Source: Actinacidiphila cocklensis (GTDB lineage Bacteria > Actinomycetota > Actinomycetes > Streptomycetales > Streptomycetaceae). From it: a stretch of 51,722 bases of DNA. Under the pieces are notes generated by a model. That model was not told the origin of the DNA and did no database searches. It saw only the letters and a program-made list of their open reading frames with translations. This document shows positions 25,741-33,350 of the stretch, piece by piece. The position numbers and the translations under genes are program-made. The stretch spans positions 1 to 51,722 of the forward strand of contig NZ_CAJSLV010000078.1 of the NCBI RefSeq assembly GCF_907177275.1. Reading direction: 5' to 3'. The number at the start of each line of letters is the position of its first letter. Positions within the stretch are counted from its first letter, which is position 1.

Positions 25741-25769
25741 ACCGGACGGATTGTGACAAGGGAGTCGCT

Positions 25770-26558
25770 GTGTCCAACGGCCATATCGTCATCGGCGAGA
25801 TCTTCGGTACCGCCGTGCTCATCCTGCTCGGCGGCGGTGTCTGCGCCGCCGTGACACTCAAACGGTCCAAGGCCAGGGACGCCGGTTGGCTGGCGATCAC
25901 CTTCGGCTGGGGATTCGGCGTTCTGGGCGGCGCCTACATCGCCAACGGCTACTCCGGCGGGCATCTCAACCCCGCGGTCACGCTGGGCATAGCGATCAAG
26001 ACCGGTGAGTGGTCGAAGGTGCCGTACTACCTGATCGGTCAGCTGATCGGCGCACTCATCGGCGCCTTTCTGGTCTGGGTGGCCTACCTGGGGCAGTTCC
26101 AGGCCCATCTGACCGACCCGGAGGTCGTCGCGGGCCTGGAGGCCGACCCCGCCGGCCCCGCGACCGGCAACAAGGCCCAGCCCGGCGGCCCGGTGCTCGG
26201 GGTCTTCTCCACCGGACCCGAGATCCGCAACCCGGTGCAGAACCTGCTCACCGAGGCCATCGCCACCGCGGTCCTGGTGCTCTTCATCCTTACGCAGGGC
26301 ATGACCGACGGTCTGGCGGAGAATGGAATGGGCATCCTGCTCACCGCGCTGATCGTCGTCGGACTCGGTCTGTCACTCGGAGGACCCACCGGCTACGCGA
26401 TCAATCCGTTCCGGGATCTCGGCCCGCGGATCGTGCACAGCCTGCTGCCGCTGCCGAACAAGGGCGGCTCCGACTGGGGCTACGCATGGATCCCGGTGGT
26501 CGGCCCGCTGGCCGGCGCCGCTATAGCGGGCGGACTGTACCGGCTCGCGTTCACATAG
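25770..26558 (+). CDS. glpF: Glycerol uptake facilitator (aquaglyceroporin)
   Basis: Membrane channel of the MIP family, 262 aa, six helices plus two re-entrant half helices. It starts with GTG after AGGGAG. The first pore motif is canonical (HLNPAVT, Asn67-Ala69). The second reads NPFRDLGPR (Asn212, Phe214), with Phe where Ala is normal; the selectivity-filter Arg215 and Asp216 of glycerol channels are present. It is first in the glpF-glpK-glpD run and supplies glycerol to GlpK. Confidence 0.95.
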   Translation: MSNGHIVIGEIFGTAVLILLGGGVCAAVTLKRSKARDAGWLAITFGWGFGVLGGAYIANGYSGGHLNPAVTLGIAIKTGEWSKVPYYLIGQLIGALIGAFLVWVAYLGQFQAHLTDPEVVAGLEADPAGPATGNKAQPGGPVLGVFSTGPEIRNPVQNLLTEAIATAVLVLFILTQGMTDGLAENGMGILLTALIVVGLGLSLGGPTGYAINPFRDLGPRIVHSLLPLPNKGGSDWGYAWIPVVGPLAGAAIAGGLYRLAFT

Positions 26559-26620
26559 AGCCGTACGGGACCCACTTCGCCACCCGGACCACCGAGCGCA
26601 GACCCGACGAGGAGCACACC

Positions 26621-28177
26621 ATGACCGACACTCCCACCAGCAGCCACGGCACAGGACCCTTCATCGCCGCGATCGACCAGGGCACCACATCGAGCCGCTG
26701 CATCATCTTCGACCGCGACGGCCGGATCGTCGCGGTCGACCAGAAGGAGCACGAGCAGATCTTCCCCAAGCCGGGCTGGGTCGAGCACGACGCGTCCGAG
26801 ATCTGGACGAACGTCCAGGAGGTGGTCGCCAGCGCCATCACCAAGGCCGGCCAGGACATCGCCGGCTTCACCCCCAGTGACGTCAAGGCCATCGGCATCA
26901 CCAACCAGCGCGAGACCACCATGCTGTGGGACAAGAACACCGGGCAGCCGGTGCACAACGCGCTGGTCTGGCAGGACACCCGCACCGACGCGCTGTGCCG
27001 GGAGCTGGGCCGCAACGTCGGCCAGGACCGCTTCCGGCGGCAGACCGGCCTGCCGCTCGCGTCGTACTTCGCCGGGCCGAAGGTCCGCTGGCTGCTCGAC
27101 AACGTCGACGGGCTGCGGGAGCGCGCCGAGCGCGGCGACATCCTCTTCGGCACCATGGACTCCTGGGTGATCTGGAACCTCACCGGCGGCGTCAACGGCG
27201 GCAAGCACGTCACCGACGTCACCAACGCCTCCAGGACCCTGCTGATGGACCTCAAGACGCTCCAGTGGGACGCGAAGATCTGCGAGTCCATCGGCGTCCC
27301 GATGGCCGTCCTGCCGGAGATCAGGTCCTCCTCCGAGGTCTACGGCACCACCGACATCGGCGGCCTGGACGCGGTCCCGGTGGCCTCCGCGCTCGGCGAC
27401 CAGCAGGCCGCGCTGTTCGGCCAGACCTGCTTCGCGGTCGGCGAGGCGAAGTCCACGTACGGCACCGGCACGTTCATGCTGATGAACACCGGTGAGACCC
27501 CGGTGAACTCCTACGCCGGCCTGATCACCACCGTCGGCTACCGGATCGGCGACGCCAAGCCGGTCTACGCCCTCGAGGGCTCCATCGCGGTCACCGGCGC
27601 GCTGGTGCAGTGGATGCGCGACCAGATGGGCCTGATCAGCAGCGCGCCCGAGATCGAGACGCTGGCCTCCTCGGTGGAGGACAACGGCGGCGCCTACTTC
27701 GTACCGGCCTTCTCCGGCCTGTTCGCCCCCTACTGGCGCTCCGACGCGCGCGGGGTGATCGCCGGCCTGACCCGGTACGTGACCAAGGCGCACATCGCCC
27801 GGGCCGTGCTGGAGGCGACCGCCTGGCAGACCAGGGAGATCGCCGACGCGATGTTCAAGGACTCCAGCACCGAGGTCACCACCCTCAAGGTGGACGGCGG
27901 CATGACGTCCAACAACCTGCTCATGCAGACCCTCGCCGACTTCCTCGACGTGCCCGTGGTGCGCCCGATGGTCGCCGAGACCACCTGTCTGGGCGCGGCC
28001 TACGCGGCCGGCCTCGCGATCGGCTTCTGGCCGGACACCGAGGCGCTGCGGGCCAACTGGAAGCGGGCTGCGGAGTGGACCCCGCAGATGGACGCCGGCG
28101 AGCGCGACAAGGAGTACAAGCAGTGGCTCAAGGCCGTTCAGGCGACCATGGGCTGGCTCGAAGACGAAGAAGGCTGA
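26621..28177 (+). CDS. glpK: Glycerol kinase
   Basis: Phosphorylates glycerol to sn-glycerol 3-phosphate (518 aa, FGGY family). The ATG at 26621 follows GAGGAG. Visible signatures: AIDQGTTSSR phosphate loop, GWVEHDASEIW, TNQRETTMLWD with the substrate Arg-Glu pair, SYFAGPKVRWLL, and the second FGGY signature KVDGGMTSNNLLMQ. It is 62 bases after glpF, and is followed by a 195-bp spacer made mostly of a tandem repeat before glpD. Confidence 0.97.
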   Translation: MTDTPTSSHGTGPFIAAIDQGTTSSRCIIFDRDGRIVAVDQKEHEQIFPKPGWVEHDASEIWTNVQEVVASAITKAGQDIAGFTPSDVKAIGITNQRETTMLWDKNTGQPVHNALVWQDTRTDALCRELGRNVGQDRFRRQTGLPLASYFAGPKVRWLLDNVDGLRERAERGDILFGTMDSWVIWNLTGGVNGGKHVTDVTNASRTLLMDLKTLQWDAKICESIGVPMAVLPEIRSSSEVYGTTDIGGLDAVPVASALGDQQAALFGQTCFAVGEAKSTYGTGTFMLMNTGETPVNSYAGLITTVGYRIGDAKPVYALEGSIAVTGALVQWMRDQMGLISSAPEIETLASSVEDNGGAYFVPAFSGLFAPYWRSDARGVIAGLTRYVTKAHIARAVLEATAWQTREIADAMFKDSSTEVTTLKVDGGMTSNNLLMQTLADFLDVPVVRPMVAETTCLGAAYAAGLAIGFWPDTEALRANWKRAAEWTPQMDAGERDKEYKQWLKAVQATMGWLEDEEG

Positions 28178-28180
28178 ACA

Positions 28181-28358
28181 GGGCTGACGAGCGAGCGTCC
28201 GCAGTGGCCGGCCGAGGAACGAGGCCGTCCGCGCAGGGCGCGAGGAGGAAGCCCGACCGAGGAAGTGGAGGGCTGACGAGCGAGCGTCCGCAGTGGCCGG
28301 CCGAGGAACGAGGCCGTCCGCGAAGGGCGCGAGGAGGAAGCCCGACCGAGGTAGAGGA
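28181..28358. repeat. Tandem repeat between glpK and glpD (two 82-bp copies, 89-bp period)
   Basis: Copy 1 spans 28181-28262 and copy 2 28270-28351. They differ at one base (C at 28234 versus A at 28323) and are separated by AAGTGGA; a similar 7-mer TAGAGGA follows copy 2. Each begins GGGCTGACGAGCGAGCG and ends AAGCCCGACCGAGG. The period is not a multiple of three, so it is not a protein repeat. Conserved but near-identical copies suggest recent duplication or gene conversion of a dispersed element. It fills the gap between two co-transcribed genes. Confidence 0.92.
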
Positions 28359-28372
28359 GAGCTGAGGCAACG

Positions 28373-29983
28373 ATGACCACCCCGCAGAGCGCCCCCGTAC
28401 CGGGGACGCGACCGACTGCCGGCGCAAACCCCGGCAGGGCCGAGACCAGGGACCTGCTCGGCAGGGCCACGTACGACCTGCTGGTGATCGGCGGCGGCAT
28501 CCTGGGCATCACCACCGCCTGGCACGCCGCTCAGTCGGGTCTGCGGGTGGCGATGGTGGACGCCGGCGACTTCGCCGGCGCCACCTCCTCGGCGTCCTCC
28601 AAGCTGCTGCACGGCGGGCTGCGCTACCTGCAGACCGGCGCGGTGCGGCTGGTCGCCGAGAACCACCTGGAGCGGCGCGCGGTCTCCCGGGACGTCGCGC
28701 CGCACCTGTCCAACCCCCTGACGTTCTACCTGCCGGTCTACAAGGGCGGCCCGCACGGCGCCGCAAAGCTCGGCGCGGGCGTCTTCGCGTACTCGGCGCT
28801 GTCCGCCTTCAGGGACGGCGTCGGCCACGTGATCAGCCCGGCGAAGGCCGCCCGCGACGTGCCCGAGCTGCGGACGGACAACCTGCGGGCCGTCGCGGTC
28901 TACGAGGACGGGCAGATGAACGACGCCCGGATGGCCCTGATGACGGTGCGGGCCGCGGTCGACGCGGGCGCGACCGTGCTCAACCACGCCGAGGTCACCG
29001 GGCTGCGCTTCACCCGCGGCCGGGTCACGGGCGCCGACCTGCGGGACCGGCTCGACGGCACGGACTTCGGCGTGGACGCCCGGCTGGTGCTCAACGCCAC
29101 CGGCCCCTGGGTGGACCGGCTGCGCCGGATGGAGGACGCGGCGGCCGACCCGTCGATCCGGCTGTCCAAGGGCGCCCACCTGGTGCTGCGCCGCACCGCG
29201 CCCTGGCGGGCCGCGCTGGCGACCCCGATCGACAAGTACCGCATCACCTTCGCGCTGCCGTGGGAGGACATGCTGCTGCTGGGCACCACGGACGAGGTCT
29301 ACGACGGCGACCCGGCCGATGTGCGGGTCACCGAGGCGGACACCGCCCAGATACTGGAGGAGGCCGCCTTCTCCGTCCGCGACCAGCAGCTGTCCCCCGA
29401 CCTGATCACGTACTCCTTCGCCGGGCTGCGGGTGCTGCCCGGCGGTCCCGGCGACACCGCGAAGGCCAAGCGGGAGACGGTGGTCACCGAGGGCCGCGGC
29501 GGGATGCTGTCGGTCGCCGGAGGCAAGTGGACGACCTTCCGGCACATCGGCCGTACGGTGATGAACAAGCTGGCAGAACTGCCCGGGCGGCCGCTCGCCG
29601 ACGACATGGAGCCGATGTCGTCGCTGCCGCGCCGGGCGCCGCTGCCCGGCTTCGCCAGCCAAGGTGCCGTCGCCCACCGGCTGCAGGCCGACGGGGGCCT
29701 GCCGGGGCCGCGGATGGCGCCCGACACCGCCAGGCACCTGGCGGGCCACTATGGCTCGCTGGCCTTCGAGATCGCCCGGCTGGCCGCCGAGGACCCGGCG
29801 CTGGCCCGCCGCATCCACCCCGACGCGCCGGAGATCTGGGCGCAGGTCGTCTACGCCAGGGACCACGAATGGGCGCAGCGCGTGGACGACGTGCTGCGGC
29901 GGCGTACCACCCTGACGATCCGCGGCCTGGACACCCCGCAGATCAGGGCCGAGGTCGAGCGGCTGCTGGCCGAGGGCCGCTGA
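28373..29983 (+). CDS. glpD: Glycerol-3-phosphate dehydrogenase (FAD)
   Basis: Oxidises glycerol 3-phosphate to dihydroxyacetone phosphate, passing electrons to the respiratory chain (536 aa). The N-terminal FAD-binding Rossmann motif is LLVIGGGILGITTA, followed by the family signatures SSKLLHGGLRYL and VAGGKWTTFRHIGR. The C-terminal DAO_C domain (about 410-536) is complete. It starts with ATG after GAGGAG/GAGG. It closes the glycerol operon and ends six bases from the stop of the convergent nucleotidyltransferase gene, without an obvious hairpin. Confidence 0.96.
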   Translation: MTTPQSAPVPGTRPTAGANPGRAETRDLLGRATYDLLVIGGGILGITTAWHAAQSGLRVAMVDAGDFAGATSSASSKLLHGGLRYLQTGAVRLVAENHLERRAVSRDVAPHLSNPLTFYLPVYKGGPHGAAKLGAGVFAYSALSAFRDGVGHVISPAKAARDVPELRTDNLRAVAVYEDGQMNDARMALMTVRAAVDAGATVLNHAEVTGLRFTRGRVTGADLRDRLDGTDFGVDARLVLNATGPWVDRLRRMEDAAADPSIRLSKGAHLVLRRTAPWRAALATPIDKYRITFALPWEDMLLLGTTDEVYDGDPADVRVTEADTAQILEEAAFSVRDQQLSPDLITYSFAGLRVLPGGPGDTAKAKRETVVTEGRGGMLSVAGGKWTTFRHIGRTVMNKLAELPGRPLADDMEPMSSLPRRAPLPGFASQGAVAHRLQADGGLPGPRMAPDTARHLAGHYGSLAFEIARLAAEDPALARRIHPDAPEIWAQVVYARDHEWAQRVDDVLRRRTTLTIRGLDTPQIRAEVERLLAEGR

Positions 29984-29989
29984 CGGGCC

Positions 29990-30763
29990 TCACGCCCCGC
30001 CGGCGGCCGCGGCCAGCCGGTCGAGCTCCGCGAAGAGCGCGGCCGGCGGTTCGCCGCCGGTCGCCGCCAGCAGGGTCAGCCAGCGCTCCCGGCCCTCGCG
30101 CCACAGGGCCGCCGGCGTCGCGGCGGCGACGGCCGCGACCGTACGGGCGGGCAGCTCGGCCTCGGCGCCCCGGGAGGGGGTCAGCCAGTGCTCCGTACTG
30201 CGCTCGGCGAGCCGGGCCATCCACAGCAGGTGGCGGGCGGCGTGCCCGAGCGCGTCCTGCGCCCGCAGCAGCTCACCGCGGGCCGTCACGTGCGCGGCGA
30301 GCACCAGCCAGTTGGCGAACCTGCCGCACAGGTCGGCGATCTCCGCCGGCTCGGCGGGGATCGCCGGCCGGTCGGGCAGCGCGGCGAGCACCGGGGTGAG
30401 CAGGCCGTCCCGGTCGACCACCACCATCGCGTCCACCGCGGCGCCGCGGGCCGGCCACTCCCCCACCGACGCGATGTCGGCGGTCGTGGCGAAGTGGAAC
30501 TCCCCGCGCACCGGCCCGGGGAAGAACGCGACATGGGTGCCGAACTCGTTGCGCACCACCAGGTTCACCGGGGCGACCAGGGCGCACCAGGCGGCCGGGT
30601 CGAGCGCGGCAAGGGCGGCGGGGTCGAAGAACAGCCAGAACTCGACGTCGCTGTGCTCGTCGCCCTGCCCGGCCGCGAACGAGCCGTACGTCAGGGCCGC
30701 CCGGACGCCCTGGTCCGCCTGGCAGAGCTGCCGTACCCGGGCTATGAGGTCGTGTTGGATCAT
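29990..30763 (-). CDS. Lincosamide-nucleotidyltransferase-like protein
   Basis: Nucleotidyltransferase of 257 aa. The N-terminal motif ALTYGSFAAGQGDEHSDVEF has the Gly-Ser and the D-x-E metal ligands of the Pol-beta fold and is laid out as in LnuB/LnuF lincosamide nucleotidyltransferases (GS-x9-D-x-E-F). A helical C-terminal domain follows. Activity against lincosamides is a family-based guess; chromosomal relatives may have other substrates. Its ATG overlaps the upstream gene's TGA (ATGA), so the two are translationally coupled. Confidence 0.8.
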   Translation of the reverse strand: MIQHDLIARVRQLCQADQGVRAALTYGSFAAGQGDEHSDVEFWLFFDPAALAALDPAAWCALVAPVNLVVRNEFGTHVAFFPGPVRGEFHFATTADIASVGEWPARGAAVDAMVVVDRDGLLTPVLAALPDRPAIPAEPAEIADLCGRFANWLVLAAHVTARGELLRAQDALGHAARHLLWMARLAERSTEHWLTPSRGAEAELPARTVAAVAAATPAALWREGRERWLTLLAATGGEPPAALFAELDRLAAAAGGA

Positions 30764-31323
30764 CCGGCCCAGTATGGGTCGCGGCCGGACAGCGCGACAG
30801 CGGTTTCCAGGTCGCCCGCGCCCGCGGGGACCTCCACGGGCTCGCCGAAGCCCTTGTAGTCGCGGTACATCTGCGCGTACTCCTGCACCGTGGCCAGCAG
30901 TCTGGCCGCGGTGGCGTCGGCGACGCGGTAGTCCTGCCCGGTGGCCCTGGCCAGGTCCCAGCCGTGCAGGCACAGTTCGAGGAAGAGCATGGCCGCCATG
31001 CCCTCGGCCGGCATGTCGGCGATCTCCCCCTCCCACACCGCCGGGTCCGCCCAGGCGGCCACCGACCGGTCCAGCTGCTCGGCGTACTGCCGCGCCCACT
31101 GGGGGTCCGCGGTGAAGTCCCGGGCGGCGAGGTCCTCGGGGTGCGGCTCGCGCCTGGCGCGCAGCTCCATGCCGATCCCGGTGTAGGCGACCAGGTGGTT
31201 GGCCAGGGCGCGGGTGTCGTAGTCGGGGCAGGGGGTGGGCCGCGCGAGCATGTCCTGGCCGGTCCCGGCGGCGATACGGGCCGCCTCCTGCGCGCTGTCG
31301 GCGATCTGTGCGTGGAAGTTCAT
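30760..31323 (-). CDS. Mycothiol-dependent maleylpyruvate isomerase-family protein (TIGR03086-like)
   Basis: Protein of 187 aa in the DinB-like/MDMPI superfamily. The start at 31323 (MNFHAQIADSAQEA) is the usual family N-terminus. Motifs: TPCPDYDTRALANHLVAYTG with the metal-binding His of the DinB-like fold, and ELCLHGWDLARATGQ with a second His. Relatives use mycothiol as cofactor or carry out thiol transfer, but this member's reaction is unknown. No good ribosome site is seen. It is divergent from an AraC-type regulator and coupled to the nucleotidyltransferase gene. Confidence 0.82.
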   Translation of the reverse strand: MNFHAQIADSAQEAARIAAGTGQDMLARPTPCPDYDTRALANHLVAYTGIGMELRARREPHPEDLAARDFTADPQWARQYAEQLDRSVAAWADPAVWEGEIADMPAEGMAAMLFLELCLHGWDLARATGQDYRVADATAARLLATVQEYAQMYRDYKGFGEPVEVPAGAGDLETAVALSGRDPYWAG

Positions 31324-31390
31324 GCAGGTGACGCTACGCAGCGTCCCGCCTCCGGTCTTGAACAAACACGACACCGCATAGGCTGGGGCC

Positions 31391-32188
31391 ATGAGCAGGC
31401 ACGGCCTGGGCCGCGGTGTGCTGCGCCCCGACGCGGCAGCCGGCTTCCTCGAGGTACGGCAGCAGGCGCCGGACCCCGCTCTCGCCGCGCTGGTCGACTT
31501 CTACTGGAACCCCCGCTGGGATCTGCGCGGGCGCGATCCGTACGAGCAGAAGGTGCTCGCGCACCCGAACGTGCACCTGGTCTTCGAGCCGGCGGGGCCG
31601 CTGGTCTACGGGGTGCAGCGCGGGGTGTTCGTACGGCGTCTCGAAGGCGCGGGGCAGGTGCTCGGGGTGAAGTTCAGGCCGGGGGCCTTCCGGCCCTTCG
31701 CGGGTGGCCCGGTGGCCGGCCTCGCCGACCGCGCCGTGCCCGCCGCCGGCATCCTGGGGGACGCGGTGGCCGAGGTGGGCCGGCGCGTCCTGGCGCTGGA
31801 CGGTCTGGCGGAGATGGCCGGGCACGCCGACCGCTTCCTGCTCGGCCTGCTGCCCGCGCTGCCGCTCGACCCGCAGGTCGCCGAGGTCGCCGCGCTGGTC
31901 GAGACGATCACCGCGAGCCCGCAGCTCTTCCGGGTGGACGAGCTGGCCCGCGAGCTGGACATGCCGGTACGCCGGCTGCAGCGGCTCTTTGCGGACTACG
32001 TCGGCGCCTCGCCCAAGTGGGTGCTGCGCAGGGCGCGGCTGCACGAGGCCGCCGCCCGGGCCGACGAGGGCGCCGGCATCGACTGGGCGGCGCTCGCCGC
32101 GGACCTCGGCTACGCCGACCAGGCGCACCTGACACGGGACTTCACCGCCGCGGTGGGCGCACCGCCCGGCAGATACGCGGGTCGCTGA
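31391..32188 (+). CDS. AraC-family transcriptional regulator (DUF6597-type N-terminus)
   Basis: Regulator of 265 aa. The N-terminal part (LVDFYWNPRWDLRG, NVHLVFEPAGPLVYGV, VKFRPGAFRPFAG) matches the DUF6597 sensor module of actinobacterial AraC proteins. The C-terminal two-helix AraC HTH spans about residues 170-265 (ELARELDMPVRRLQRLFADY, DLGYADQAHLTRDF). A TAGGCT box ends six bases before the ATG, so the mRNA may be leaderless. Divergence from the coupled pair at 30.0-31.3 kb suggests it regulates them. Confidence 0.9.
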   Translation: MSRHGLGRGVLRPDAAAGFLEVRQQAPDPALAALVDFYWNPRWDLRGRDPYEQKVLAHPNVHLVFEPAGPLVYGVQRGVFVRRLEGAGQVLGVKFRPGAFRPFAGGPVAGLADRAVPAAGILGDAVAEVGRRVLALDGLAEMAGHADRFLLGLLPALPLDPQVAEVAALVETITASPQLFRVDELARELDMPVRRLQRLFADYVGASPKWVLRRARLHEAAARADEGAGIDWAALAADLGYADQAHLTRDFTAAVGAPPGRYAGR

Positions 32189-32233
32189 ATTGCCGTTTCG
32201 TTAGGTGATCGGGCCTCCCGGGCACATAATGAG

Positions 32234-32246
32234 GCTATACATCGGA
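32234..32246 (+). promoter_or_regulatory. Candidate operator in the gntR promoter
   Basis: GCTATACATCGGA is identical to a 13-mer on the minus strand at 41171-41159 in the promoter of the sugar catabolic operon. A possible -10 (CATAAT, 32225-32230) lies just upstream. Shared sequence suggests one regulator, probably the GntR protein encoded next, binds both. Confidence 0.6.
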
Positions 32247-32287
32247 GGTCTGGCGGCGCTGCGGGACCGGAACAAGGGGAGGCCCAG

Positions 32288-32959
32288 ATGGCGGTCACCG
32301 ACGAGGCCATCGAGAAGATCAAGGAGATGATCGTCTCCGGGGCGCTCCGGCCCGGCGACCGGCTCCCCAAGGAGAGCGAGCTGGCGGCCGAGCTGGGCCT
32401 GTCGCGCAACTCGCTGCGCGAGGCCGTACGGGCGCTGTCCCTGATCCGCATCCTCGACGTACGGCAGGGCGACGGCACGTACGTCACCAGCCTGGACCCG
32501 CAACTGCTGCTGGAGGCGCTGAGCTTCGTGGTGGACTTCCACCGCGACGACACGGTGCTGGAGTTCCTCGGGGTGCGCCGCATCCTGGAGCCGGCCGCCA
32601 CCGCGATGGCCGCGCTCCGCATCCCCGCGGAGGAGCTGGACGTCCTGGAGGGCAGGCTCGACGCGCTGGGGTCGCAGCCGTCGGTGGAGGAACTGGTCGC
32701 CTCCGACCTGGAGTTCCACCGCGGGATCGTGGCGGGCTCGGGCAATTCCGTGCTGTGCTCGCTGCTCGACGGCCTGTCCGGGCCGACGACCCGCGCGCGG
32801 GTCTGGCGCGGGCTCACGCAGGAGGACGCGGTGTCGCGGACGCTGCATGAGCACCGGGCGATCCTGAGCGCGCTCAGGGATCGCGATGCCGAGGCTGCGC
32901 GGTCGTGGGCCACCGTCCACGTGGCCAGCGTGGAGCAATGGCTCCGCTCGACCCTGTAG
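32288..32959 (+). CDS. FadR-subfamily GntR regulator
   Basis: Regulator of 223 aa. It starts with ATG after AAGGGGAGG. The N-terminal winged HTH (about residues 5-70) carries RLPKESELAAELGLSRNSLREAVRAL and the wing VRQGDGTYV. The all-helical FCD domain (about 90-215) has metal-type residues in DLEFHRGIVAGSGN and LHEHRAILSALRDRD. It lies beyond the 3' end of the convergent sugar-catabolism operon and shares a promoter motif with it, so it is the likely local repressor; the effector would be an intermediate of that pathway. Confidence 0.93.
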   Translation: MAVTDEAIEKIKEMIVSGALRPGDRLPKESELAAELGLSRNSLREAVRALSLIRILDVRQGDGTYVTSLDPQLLLEALSFVVDFHRDDTVLEFLGVRRILEPAATAMAALRIPAEELDVLEGRLDALGSQPSVEELVASDLEFHRGIVAGSGNSVLCSLLDGLSGPTTRARVWRGLTQEDAVSRTLHEHRAILSALRDRDAEAARSWATVHVASVEQWLRSTL

Positions 32960-33017
32960 CCCCCCGTCCCGGGGCGCACCCCGTCTCCGCGGGACCTTCC
33001 CCCGGTGGTGGGCTGTT

Positions 33018-33305
33018 CGCGCAGTTCCCCGCGCCCCCGGGTGGTTGCCACTTGCTGTGGCGTCGCAACTTTCCCGCCTCTTCGGCTGGTCGCGCAGTTC
33101 CCCGCGCCCCTGGGTGATTGCCCCTCGCGGCGGGCTCGCATCCTTCGGTGCGTCGTGGTTGCGCGCGCAGTTCCGCCCCCAGGCGAAAGCTCTGGGGGCG
33201 GAACTGCGCGACCAGCCACGACGGCGGGAATGCCGACCGCCCCCCGCAGGGGGGCAGGGCCTGAAGGGGCGCGGGGAACTGCGCGACCAGCCACGACGGC
33301 GGGAG
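33018..33305. repeat. Cluster of CGCGCAGTTCCCCGCGCCCC elements
   Basis: Direct copies: 33018-33037 and 33091-33110 (identical 20-mers). A shortened copy at 33164-33180 faces its inverse at 33194-33210. Full inverse copy at 33266-33285. Another copy, one base shorter, lies at 1094-1114 beside prcA. I recall this sequence as very common between Streptomyces genes. Confidence 0.85.
33164..33210. terminator. Long perfect hairpin in the convergent region
   Basis: CGCGCAGTTCCGCCCCCAG (33164-33182), 9-nt loop, CTGGGGGCGGAACTGCGCG (33192-33210): 19-bp perfect stem formed by two opposed repeat copies, placed to stop transcripts from both sides. Confidence 0.85.
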
Positions 33306-33350
33306 AGAAGGGACGCCACCGCAAGGGGCACCCGCCCGGAAGGCCGCCGG

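Larger units (their letters stand above)
32960..33350. other. Convergent intergenic region built from dispersed repeats (391 bp, no gene)
   Basis: Between the gntR stop and the lactonase stop there is no credible gene. The space holds at least five copies of a short element in both orientations (33018-33037, 33091-33110, partial 33164-33180; reversed 33194-33210, 33266-33285). It also holds a repeated GAACTGCGCGACCAGCCACG (33201-33220 and 33277-33296) that extends nine further identical bases. It serves as the transcription end for both converging operons. Confidence 0.8.

Noticed and set aside
28178..28372. Protein-coding role for the glpK-glpD repeat
   Set aside because: Frames through it are Arg-rich on both strands, the 89-bp period shifts frame between copies, and there is no ribosome site.
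26480..29866. Antisense open frame of about 1128 codons over glpK and glpD
   Set aside because: High-GC mirror of real genes; no motif, and glpK/glpD on the opposite strand are unambiguous.
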